Assembly (NCBI GenBank): GCA_900758075.1
Contig: CAAEQF010000045.1
Span: forward strand, 1-6,637
Length of the DNA: 6,637 bases
DNA from: Coriobacteriia bacterium
Lineage (GTDB): Bacteria; Actinomycetota; Coriobacteriia; Coriobacteriales; QAMH01
Direction: 5' to 3'
Made by a program: the position numbers and the translations under genes. The notes under the pieces are model-generated. The model did not search any database. It was not told the origin of the DNA and saw only the letters and a program-made list of their open reading frames with translations. Below, one piece after another: positions 1 to 6,391 of the stretch (position 1 is its first letter; each line of letters begins with the position of its first letter).

Positions 1-3000
1 ATCGCGGGCATCATTCCCAAATCCATCGACCGCGGCGAATACGAGGTCGCCAAGCAATGGGCGCAGACCTTCAGCGACCTGTTTGGCAAAGAAGACTTCT
101 ACATCGAGATCCAAAACCACGGCCCCGAGGTCACCACCGACAGCGGCCTGTCCGAGCGCCAGATCAACGACGTGCTCGTCCGCCTCGCCAACGAGATGGG
201 GCTGAAGGTCGTCGGCACGAACGACATCCACTACCTCAAGCAGGAAGACGCCTATACGCAAGACCTCATGCTGTGCATCGGCATGGGCAAGCACGTGAGC
301 GACACCAACCGCATGAAGTTCAAGAACGACCAGTTCTACCTCAAGAGCCCCGAGGAGATGGCCGAGGCGCTCAAGGACCATCCGGAGTGCCTGGCGACCT
401 CGCTCGAGATTGCGGACAAGTGCAACGTCACCATCGAGTTCGGCAACATCATCCTGCCGCGCTACCCGTTCCTCAAGAAAGACGAGACCAACGAGTCGCT
501 GCTCAAGGAGATGTCGCTGCGCGGCCTCGAGGAACGCTACGGAGATTTGACCCAGCGCCTGGACGTCATCGAGCGCTTCGAGCACGAGTACGAGATCATC
601 TGCAAGAAGGGCTTCGCGGCCTACTTCCTGATTGTGCAGGAGTTCGCCAACTGGGCACGCGAGAACGGGATCGGCGTGGGGCCGGGCCGTGGTTCTGCCG
701 CGGGCTCCATCGTGTCGTACTCCCTCGGCATCACGCGTTTCGACCCACTTGAAAACGATCTGCTCTTCGAGCGCTTCCTCTCCCCAGAGCGTACCGAGAT
801 GCCCGATATCGATATGGACTTCGACGATGAGCGACGTCTGGACGTTATCCAGCACTGCCGCGACATCTACGGCTCCGAAAAGATCGCGCACGTCATCACC
901 TACGGCAAGATGAAGGCCAAGCAGGCGGTCAACGACTCCGCGCGCGTGCTCGACTACCCCATCTGGAAGAGCCAGGCCATCTCCAAGATGATTCCCAACG
1001 ATCCCAAGATGACGCTCGACAAGGCGCTGACGGGCAACCCCGACCTGCGCAAGGAGTACGAGAGCGACCCCGACACGCGCAAGATCATCGACTCGGCGCG
1101 CAAGCTCGAGGGCCTCACGCGCGGCGAGGGCGTGCACGCGTCAGCTGTCATCATCTGCCGCGATGCCGTCGCCGACTACGTCCCCGTCAAGCTCGATACC
1201 AAAGGCGGCGTCATCATCACCCAGTACGACGGTCACATGACCGCTGACATGGGCCTGCTCAAGATGGACTTCCTCGGCCTGCGCACGCTGACGGTCATCT
1301 CGAAGGCGCTGCGCAACATCAAGGACAACTACGGCATCGACCTCGACCTCGAGAAGACCAACTGGAAAACCGACGAGGGCGTCTTCAAGCTCATGGAGAC
1401 AGGCGGCACCAACGGCGTGTTCCAGATCGAGTCGCCGGGCATGCGCGCACTGCTCAAGCGCATGAAGCCCGATACCTACGACGACGTCGTCGCCGTCATC
1501 GCCCTGTACCGTCCCGGCCCACTGGGCGCGGGCATGGTCGACGACTTCGTCGACCGCAAGCAGGGGCGCAAGAAGATCGTCTACTACGACGAGCGGCTGA
1601 AGGACATCCTCGAGAGCACCTACGGCACGATCGTCTACCAAGAGCAGGTCATGCGCATCTCCATCGTCATGTCCGGCTTCACGCTGGGCGAGAGCGACAA
1701 GGTCCGCAAGGCGGTGGCAAAAAAGAAGATCGCCCTGATGAAGGAAGTCGAGCAGAAGTGGGACGACGGCAACGTCGAGACGATGGAGAACCACTGGCTC
1801 AACGGTGCCGTGCGCAACGGCTACGAGCGCGCCACGGCGCAGAAGATCTGGGACGACGTCCTCGCCTTCGCCGAGTATGCCTTCAACAAGTCGCACTCTG
1901 CCGCATACGGCATCCTCACCATGCAGACGGCGTGGCTCAAGGCGCACTATCCCAACGAGTACATGGCCTCGGTTCTGTCGAGCTATACGGGCAAGACGGA
2001 CAAGATCGTTCACTACGTCAACGCCTGCAAGCAAGACGGCATCAACGTCCTGCCGCCTGACATCAACGAGTCTCGCAGCGACTTCACCGCTGTGGAAAAC
2101 GGCGTGCGCTTCGGACTCGCCGGCCTGAAGGGCGTGGGCGAGAAGGTCGTCGAGATGATCATCGCCGAGCGCGAGGAAAACGGTCCGTTTACGGACCTGT
2201 ACGACTTCGTGTTCCGCGTGCCGGCCGATGCCTGCAACAAGCGCGTCGTCGAGGCGCTGGTCAAAGGCGGTGCCTTCGACTCCACGGGCTACACGCGCCG
2301 CCAGCTGTGGGTACTCCTCCACGAGGGCTCGCTGCTCGAGCGCGCGCAGCAGCGCCGCCAGGACAAGGAAGATGGCCAGACTTCCCTGCTCGATTTGTTC
2401 GCCGAGGTCGAAGACGGGGCAGACGACTCCGACATGGAGGACAAGATCCCGCCGGCAGACGGGCTCGAGTGGGACCGCCTGCAGAAGCTCGAGTTCGAGA
2501 AGGAGGTCGTCGGCATCTACGTCTCCGACCACCCGCTCTCCCCGTACACCGAGCTCCTGAAGGCCAACTCGCATGCCCCGCTTTCCGAAGTCGACGACGA
2601 GGACCTGTTCCACGACACGTACACGTACGATTTTGCGGGCATGGTCGCGGGCATCCAGGTCAAGACCACGAAAAGCGGCAACAACATGGCCATCATGCAG
2701 CTCGAAGACTTGGAGTCGTCCATCGAATGCGTGCTGTGGTCGAAGACCTGGGAGAAGTATCGCGACCTGCTCCAGAACGAGGGCGGCGTGGGCAATCCGA
2801 TCGTCCACCTGCATGGCAAATTCGAGCGCAGCGACCGCGGCGTACAGGTGATCGTCAAGGACATCAACCCGCTGTCGCTCGAGGGGCAGGGCAGCAGGCG
2901 TGGGCCGAGCGCACTCACGATTCGCGTGCGCTCCGACAAGTTCTCGAACTCGGTCATGTCGCAGCTCTCGAGTATCTTCGACAACTACCCCGGCGTGCAG

Positions 3001-3138
3001 CCGGTCACGCTGTTCATCGAGCAGGCGGATGGGCGCAAGTTCCGCGCCGAATTGCCGGTCAACGTCAACTGCGCCTCACAGGAGCTCATCACGCGCGTCG
3101 GCGAGCTCGTGGGCCCCAACTGCGTGGAGCTCGCATAA
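1..3138 (+). CDS. dnaE: DNA polymerase III subunit alpha (DnaE), 5'-truncated by the window edge
   Basis: Catalytic subunit of the replicative DNA polymerase III holoenzyme (C-family polymerase). The frame is open from base 1 and gives 1045 residues, numbered here from the window start. No start codon is visible; the ATG at 172 is internal. Domains in order: the end of the PHP domain with TNDIHY (D75, H77); GPGRGSAAGS at 227-236; palm PDIDMDF with catalytic D269 and D271; GVHASA at 377-382; third catalytic Asp in KMDFLGL (D423); YRPGPL at 503-508; YQEQVM at 546-551; FNKSHSAAYG at 628-637; helix-hairpin-helix at about 703-716; a beta-clamp-binding motif QTSLLDLF (793-800) followed by an acidic linker; and an OB fold from about 876. 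The catalytic residues, HhH and clamp motif all sit about 132 residues below their E. coli positions, so roughly 130-150 N-terminal residues are missing. The gene ends in TAA with no frameshift. The identification is secure. Confidence 0.98.
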   Translation: MAGIIPKSIDRGEYEVAKQWAQTFSDLFGKEDFYIEIQNHGPEVTTDSGLSERQINDVLVRLANEMGLKVVGTNDIHYLKQEDAYTQDLMLCIGMGKHVSDTNRMKFKNDQFYLKSPEEMAEALKDHPECLATSLEIADKCNVTIEFGNIILPRYPFLKKDETNESLLKEMSLRGLEERYGDLTQRLDVIERFEHEYEIICKKGFAAYFLIVQEFANWARENGIGVGPGRGSAAGSIVSYSLGITRFDPLENDLLFERFLSPERTEMPDIDMDFDDERRLDVIQHCRDIYGSEKIAHVITYGKMKAKQAVNDSARVLDYPIWKSQAISKMIPNDPKMTLDKALTGNPDLRKEYESDPDTRKIIDSARKLEGLTRGEGVHASAVIICRDAVADYVPVKLDTKGGVIITQYDGHMTADMGLLKMDFLGLRTLTVISKALRNIKDNYGIDLDLEKTNWKTDEGVFKLMETGGTNGVFQIESPGMRALLKRMKPDTYDDVVAVIALYRPGPLGAGMVDDFVDRKQGRKKIVYYDERLKDILESTYGTIVYQEQVMRISIVMSGFTLGESDKVRKAVAKKKIALMKEVEQKWDDGNVETMENHWLNGAVRNGYERATAQKIWDDVLAFAEYAFNKSHSAAYGILTMQTAWLKAHYPNEYMASVLSSYTGKTDKIVHYVNACKQDGINVLPPDINESRSDFTAVENGVRFGLAGLKGVGEKVVEMIIAEREENGPFTDLYDFVFRVPADACNKRVVEALVKGGAFDSTGYTRRQLWVLLHEGSLLERAQQRRQDKEDGQTSLLDLFAEVEDGADDSDMEDKIPPADGLEWDRLQKLEFEKEVVGIYVSDHPLSPYTELLKANSHAPLSEVDDEDLFHDTYTYDFAGMVAGIQVKTTKSGNNMAIMQLEDLESSIECVLWSKTWEKYRDLLQNEGGVGNPIVHLHGKFERSDRGVQVIVKDINPLSLEGQGSRRGPSALTIRVRSDKFSNSVMSQLSSIFDNYPGVQPVTLFIEQADGRKFRAELPVNVNCASQELITRVGELVGPNCVELA

Positions 3139-3180
3139 CCGTCGCGTACGCTGCGCGCGAGAACCACACGTGCCCCGCGC

Positions 3181-3201
3181 GAGAAACGTGGCACTGCCAC
3201 G
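3181..3201 (-). terminator. Hairpin with short T-rich tail, possible terminator for the leftward unit
   Basis: CGTGGC-ACT-GCCACG at 3187-3201 can form a 6-bp GC-rich stem with a 3-nt loop. Read on the minus strand it is followed at once by TTTCTC, a poor but recognisable U-rich tail, about 80 nt past the stop of the YdcZ-type gene. The second copy (3227-3241) has the same stem followed by GTTCTC. Read on the plus strand neither copy has a T tract, so a simple intrinsic terminator for dnaE is not evident. The terminator role is inferred from the convergent layout and is not certain. Confidence 0.35.
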
Positions 3202-3226
3202 CATCCCACGTGCCCCGCGCGAGAAC

Positions 3227-3241
3227 CGTGGCACTGCCACG
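3227..3241. repeat. Second copy of the CGTGGC/GCCACG hairpin
   Basis: The 15-base inverted repeat is identical to the one at 3187-3201 and exactly 40 bases from it. Its flanks are GAGAACC on the left and CATCC on the right. Transcripts from either strand could fold it. It lies about 90 nt past the dnaE stop and 40 nt past the YdcZ-type stop, so it may stabilise or end both messages. Confidence 0.6.
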
Positions 3242-3281
3242 CATCCGGCGCGTGTGGTGCGGGGTCTAGCGGCGTCTTCGC

Positions 3282-4229
3282 TTAAACGAGCTTTGTCATG
3301 GTGGCGAGCAGGATGCCGGCCGCTATCGCGAGCATGCCGACGATGCGGCACCTGTCCAGGCGTATCTTCTCGCAGCGCATCAGCCCGAACGCATCGATTA
3401 CGAGGCCTCCCGCGAGCTGTCCGAGCGTGACGCAGGTTACGGCAATGCCGACGCCAATCGTTGGCGTAGCGAGCGCAATTACGAACACGCCCGCCGCTCC
3501 ATACAGGCCGCCGAGCCAGGTCCACGGCGCGGAAGGGCGAACCGAGTGCAGCCTTCCCCGGTTGACGATGAGGGCGTAGACGCCGGCGAGGATGGTTCCG
3601 CCGGCAAACGACACGAAGCTCGCCTCGAGCGTACCTACCGTCACTCCCAACGTCGCGTTGGTCGGCGCTTGGCACGCTCCTCCCACGCCCGCGAGCAGCG
3701 AGAGCGAAAGCATCGCAAATGCACGCCCTCCGAAGCGGGAAGTGCTATCCGCCGAATTCTCGCTCGCCTGCCCGCCTGCGCGATGCGTCCGCACTTGACC
3801 ATGGTAGACGAGGGCGATTCCCCCTGCGATGACCGCGCACCCGGCGACGCGCGGCAGGCTGAATGGGATAGCTGCCGAGGCAAACCATCCGAATGTGTCA
3901 ATGACCATGCCCATCGCGATCTCGCCGAACATGATGGCCGTCAGCGTGAGCGTGACGCCCAGCGCCGGCACGGCATAGGTGATGACGAGGACGATGAAGA
4001 CGCCGTACAGGCCGCCAAGCCACTGCCAGGGTGGAGTTTGGTCGAGCAGCGCAAGGTTGCCCTGGTGCACGAGCAGCACGAGCGCACCGAGGATGAGGGT
4101 CCCGCCGGCAAACGACACGAGCGTCGCCTCTGCGTTGCCCACGACTTTGGAGAGTTCGGTGTTGGTCGGGCTCTGGAAGGCCATGGCAAAGCCAGTCGCC
4201 GCGACCAGCGCAATGAGTAGCGCGTACAA
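3282..4229 (-). CDS. DMT-superfamily YdcZ-type (DUF606) membrane protein, two fused halves
   Basis: Integral membrane protein of the drug/metabolite transporter type, probably an exporter; the substrate is unknown. With the start chosen here it has 315 residues and ten hydrophobic segments, five per half. The halves are homologous: QSPTN (19-23) matches QAPTN (187-191), VSFAGGT (about 38-44) matches about 206-212, and W-WLGGLYG and GxVIDxFG also recur, all 168 residues apart without gaps. A hydrophilic linker (about 146-169) joins them. YdcZ/DUF606 proteins are often single halves of about 150 residues, so this is a fused pair. No ATG gives a full first helix. I chose the TTG at 4229: it lies 10 nt after the HAD stop, has a weak AGCGG 6 nt upstream, and gives MYALLIALVAATGFA, a natural start into helix 1. 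A TTG at 4274 would add 15 hydrophilic residues and overlap the HAD gene. Short spacing suggests co-transcription and perhaps translational coupling with the HAD gene. Confidence 0.88.
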   Translation of the reverse strand: MYALLIALVAATGFAMAFQSPTNTELSKVVGNAEATLVSFAGGTLILGALVLLVHQGNLALLDQTPPWQWLGGLYGVFIVLVITYAVPALGVTLTLTAIMFGEIAMGMVIDTFGWFASAAIPFSLPRVAGCAVIAGGIALVYHGQVRTHRAGGQASENSADSTSRFGGRAFAMLSLSLLAGVGGACQAPTNATLGVTVGTLEASFVSFAGGTILAGVYALIVNRGRLHSVRPSAPWTWLGGLYGAAGVFVIALATPTIGVGIAVTCVTLGQLAGGLVIDAFGLMRCEKIRLDRCRIVGMLAIAAGILLATMTKLV

Positions 4230-4239
4230 GGTTTCCCGC

Positions 4240-4896
4240 TTACCCGAGCAGCTCGTCGAAGCTGCGAATCGCAAGTGTGGCGTGCTCGCAGAGCTGCTCG
4301 TAGGTTCCGGCGTGGTCTTCTTCGTAGGTGCCGACGGTGTTGATGCCGACGCCGTTCATGACGCGGATGGCGTACAGCGAGTCGTCGAAGCCCCAGGCGG
4401 TTTGCGGCTTTGCGCGCAGCTCGTCGAGGGCAAGGCGGAACAGGCGGGGGTCCTGCTTGGACAGATGCGTCTCTTCTGTCGAGAAGACGGCGACCAGCTC
4501 GTCGAGGATGCCTACGTGCGCCAGACCGGCGTTGAGGTATTTGGTCGGCGTCGACGAGACGACGCAGCACGGCACTCCCGCAGTCTGGAGCTTCTCGAAG
4601 AACTCCCGCGCGCCCTGTCGGAACGTTGCGCGGCTGTTGTAGTAGTCCCACATGGTGTCATGCATGTACTGGGAGACGGCCTCGTTGCTCTCGAGCAGGC
4701 CCCAGCGCTCGTGGAAGATCTTCGCCGTTTCGCTCATCGGGGCGGCCCGCATTTCCTCCAGCTCGTCTTGCGTCCATTCGTGGCTCGTCTGCTTGATGAG
4801 CCCGAACTCGACTTCACGCCAGGTTTTCATCGAGTCGAGCAGACATCCATCGCAGTCGAAGATGATTCCGCTGGCATTCGCAAACTTCTCGAACAT
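4240..4896 (-). CDS. HAD-superfamily hydrolase, beta-phosphoglucomutase-like subfamily
   Basis: A 218-residue cytosolic phosphatase or phosphomutase-like enzyme. All four HAD motifs are visible: motif I FDCDGCLLDS, with nucleophile D14 and acid/base D16; motif II VVSST (about 112-116); motif III Lys in LSKQDPRLF (K147); and motif IV GFDDS, with D171 and D172. The helical cap lies between motifs I and II (about 22-90), as in subfamily I enzymes such as beta-phosphoglucomutases and phosphoglycolate phosphatases. The substrate cannot be assigned from these motifs. The ATG at 4896 is preceded by AAAGG at 6 nt, a reasonable ribosome binding site; an ATG four bases upstream is out of frame. The YdcZ-type gene begins 10 nt after its stop, so the two are likely expressed together, perhaps handling related metabolites, though that link is only positional. 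The enzyme appears catalytically intact. Confidence 0.93.
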   Translation of the reverse strand: MFEKFANASGIIFDCDGCLLDSMKTWREVEFGLIKQTSHEWTQDELEEMRAAPMSETAKIFHERWGLLESNEAVSQYMHDTMWDYYNSRATFRQGAREFFEKLQTAGVPCCVVSSTPTKYLNAGLAHVGILDELVAVFSTEETHLSKQDPRLFRLALDELRAKPQTAWGFDDSLYAIRVMNGVGINTVGTYEEDHAGTYEQLCEHATLAIRSFDELLG

Positions 4897-4957
4897 GCAT
4901 CGCCTTTCTTGCGCCCCGAGATAATCCGAGGGGCCATGGGTATCGGTTCGCTTCGAT
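4897..4957 (-). promoter_or_regulatory. Leader of the HAD gene, with RBS and a weak promoter candidate
   Basis: This is the remainder of the 102-bp gap upstream of the HAD gene. The AAAGG at about 4903-4907 (minus strand) is a plausible ribosome binding site. GATTAT (complement of 4921-4926) matches the -10 consensus at four of six positions and is placed to give a short leader, but no acceptable -35 lies 16-18 bases upstream. A separate promoter is possible but weakly supported; read-through from the aminotransferase gene is the alternative. Confidence 0.25.
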
Positions 4958-4989
4958 GCGGAGGGGCACTCCCGACCTTGTCCCTCCGC
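4958..4989 (-). terminator. GC-rich hairpin just downstream of the aminotransferase gene
   Basis: Bases 4958-4968 pair with 4979-4989 to give an 11-bp stem with one G-T wobble and a 10-nt loop. The stem starts about 9 nt past the aminotransferase stop in its direction of transcription. No T tract follows on the minus strand (ATCGAAGC comes next), so it is not a textbook intrinsic terminator. It could end or attenuate transcription before the HAD gene, or protect the 3' end of the message. Confidence 0.35.
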
Positions 4990-4998
4990 GTCCGAGGC

Positions 4999-6186
4999 TT
5001 AGTTGTGGTACTCGTCCCAGAGGTCCTGGAATGCGGTGAGGGCGCCCTCGATGGTCTCCTTGCTGCAGCAGTAGCCTGCGCGCACCCAGCCCTTCATGCC
5101 AAAGCCGTCGGACGGGACGAGCAGCAGCTCATGCGCCTTGGCACGCTCGTAGAACGCGTTGGCGTCGGGCTCGAGCGCCTTGATCCACATGTAGAACGCG
5201 CCCTGCGGCTTGACGAAGGTGTAGCCGATCCTTTCCAGCCCCTCCATGAAGATCTTGCGGTTGATGGCGTACGGCTCCTTGTTGACCGGCGCGTCGATGC
5301 ACTCGGCGACCGTGTGCTGGAACAGCGTGCTCGCGCAGATGTAGCCCAAGAAGCGCCCGGCGCCCACGACGGCGTCGTAGACCGTGCGCCAGTCGTCGAC
5401 CTGCGGCGGAACGAGGATGTAGGCGATGCGCTCGCCCGGCAGGCTCATCGACTTGGACCAGCTGTAGGCGACGAGCGTGTTCTTGTACAGCGACGGCACC
5501 CACGCGGGTTTCTCGTCCTCCTCGTAGTACAGCTCGCGGTAGGGCTCGTCGGACAGCAGGTAGATCGGGTGCCCGTACTCCGCGCTCTTGCGCTCGAGCA
5601 CCGTCGCGAGCTCTTTCAGGTTGTCGTCGGAGTAGATGGAGCCCACGGGGTTGTTGGGCGAGTTGATGATCACGACGGCGGTTTTCTCGTTGATGGCGGC
5701 CTCTATCGCGGGGACGTCGATCTGGAAGTCGTCCGCGCGTGCGGGAACCTCGATCAGCTCGCCGCCCGCATCGTGCGTCCACGTCTTGTACTCCATGAAG
5801 TACGGCGAGACGGTGATGACCTGCTCTCCGGGGCAGACGAGTGCCTTGAAGGTGATGGCGATGGCCGAAGACGCACCCGACGTGAGGTACAGGTTCTCGC
5901 CGGTGTAGTCGGTGCCAAAGCGGCGGTTGAGGTTGTCGGCGATGACGTTGCGGACCTCGATGAGGCCGGGGCTCGGCGTGTAGCCGTGCTCGTTGCCCTT
6001 GCCTTCTGTCACGAGGCGCGCGATGGTGGCGTCGACGCACTCGGGCGACGGCACAGACGGATTGCCGATGGACAGGTCGAAGACCTTGTCCTCGCCAATC
6101 TGGGCTTTACGCTCGAGGCCGTAGGCAAACGTCTCGCGAATCTTGTTGGGGGCGGCACCGAGTGCGCGCAGTTCTTCGTTGATCAT
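4999..6186 (-). CDS. Pyridoxal phosphate-dependent aminotransferase, class I/II (fold type I)
   Basis: A 395-residue cytosolic enzyme expected to transfer amino groups between an amino acid and a 2-oxo acid using PLP. Visible landmarks: SIGNPS (about 39-44), substrate-pocket Tyr in HGYTPSPG (Y69), phosphate-binding SGASSA (103-108), SPYFMEY (127-133), INSPNNPVG with N179, SDEPY with D213 and Y216, PLP-lysine K245 in YSWSKS followed by R253 in PGERIAY, and the carboxylate-binding Arg in GWVRAGY (R369). All key residues are present and the length is normal. The substrate is uncertain: it belongs with AspC-like aspartate/alanine/aromatic aminotransferases. I chose the ATG at 6186 because family members begin MINE..ALG and the frame is conserved-looking from there. 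An ATG at 6207 and a start near 6279 are in frame, but give unlikely basic, Cys-rich extensions. An AAGGG lies 13 nt before 6186, a rather long spacing. Confidence 0.94.
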   Translation of the reverse strand: MINEELRALGAAPNKIRETFAYGLERKAQIGEDKVFDLSIGNPSVPSPECVDATIARLVTEGKGNEHGYTPSPGLIEVRNVIADNLNRRFGTDYTGENLYLTSGASSAIAITFKALVCPGEQVITVSPYFMEYKTWTHDAGGELIEVPARADDFQIDVPAIEAAINEKTAVVIINSPNNPVGSIYSDDNLKELATVLERKSAEYGHPIYLLSDEPYRELYYEEDEKPAWVPSLYKNTLVAYSWSKSMSLPGERIAYILVPPQVDDWRTVYDAVVGAGRFLGYICASTLFQHTVAECIDAPVNKEPYAINRKIFMEGLERIGYTFVKPQGAFYMWIKALEPDANAFYERAKAHELLLVPSDGFGMKGWVRAGYCCSKETIEGALTAFQDLWDEYHN

Positions 6187-6391
6187 ATGGCGTGGACGAC
6201 CCTTCATATGCGAACAGACAGATATGTCACACAGTTTACCCATTTGGCATCGGGGCCGTCGGCTCGCCGTCGTTTCCAATTGATGAAATCTGGCTATCTA
6301 TCCGACCGATGGCGCGGGGAGCAGCCGACAGCAGGAAAGATACCGGCGTTCAGTCGCTGGCGGAGGCACACGGTCAGCGTATGGCAGGATG
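6187..6391. other. 205-bp intergenic gap, probable site of the aminotransferase promoter
   Basis: No gene is supported here. It is the most AT-rich part of the window (around 6210-6300). It lies directly upstream of the aminotransferase and downstream of the apbE-like gene, so a minus-strand promoter is expected. I find no convincing -35/-10 pair: TAAACT (complement of about 6233-6238) resembles a -10 box but lacks a partner. A short dyad GACA-N4-TGTC lies at 6217-6228. CATATG occurs twice (6184-6189 and 6205-6210). No intrinsic terminator for apbE is evident. Confidence 0.4.

Larger units (their letters stand above)
3167..3246. repeat. Two tandem 40-bp repeat units, each with a palindrome
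   Basis: Units 3167-3206 and 3207-3246 lie head to tail and differ at one base (A3186 against C3226). Each starts with the palindrome CACGTG, runs through CCCCGCGCGAGAA, and contains the inverted repeat CGTGGCACTGCCACG. A partial copy of the CGCGCGAGAACC block lies at 3154-3165, just upstream. The array fills most of the 143-bp gap between the convergent dnaE and YdcZ-type genes. Such units are often dispersed extragenic palindromes or tandem duplications of a terminator. Whether this unit recurs elsewhere in the genome cannot be judged from one window. Confidence 0.85.

Noticed and set aside
172..174. In-frame start codon of dnaE at 172
   Set aside because: The upstream 57 codons are open and encode recognisable PHP-domain sequence (FYIEIQNHG), so the true start is left of the window.
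1141..2814. Long minus-strand open frame of 557 codons inside dnaE
   Set aside because: It lies wholly antisense to an unmistakable dnaE. Its translation is low-complexity Val/Leu/Asp/Ala/His, typical of the antisense frame of GC-rich genes, with no recognisable motif.
3167..3246. CRISPR-like array
   Set aside because: The two units are directly adjacent, with no unique spacers and no cas genes, and the repeat contains its own hairpin. This is a tandem repeat.
2307..3269. Plus-strand open frame running from dnaE into the repeat region
   Set aside because: It is an Arg/Gly/Pro/His-rich out-of-frame reading of dnaE with no domain signature.
3076..3675. Minus-strand open frame across the repeats
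   Set aside because: It overlaps the transporter in another frame and the dnaE end. The product is Arg-rich and repetitive because it reads through the tandem repeats.
6217..6228. GACA-N4-TGTC dyad as an operator
   Set aside because: Four-base half sites are expected by chance, and no regulator gene or second copy supports it.
6187..6279. Longer aminotransferase N-terminus from 6207 or 6279
   Set aside because: The added residues are basic and Cys-rich, unlike the family, and neither start has a ribosome binding site. Homology-like sequence begins at the ATG at 6186.
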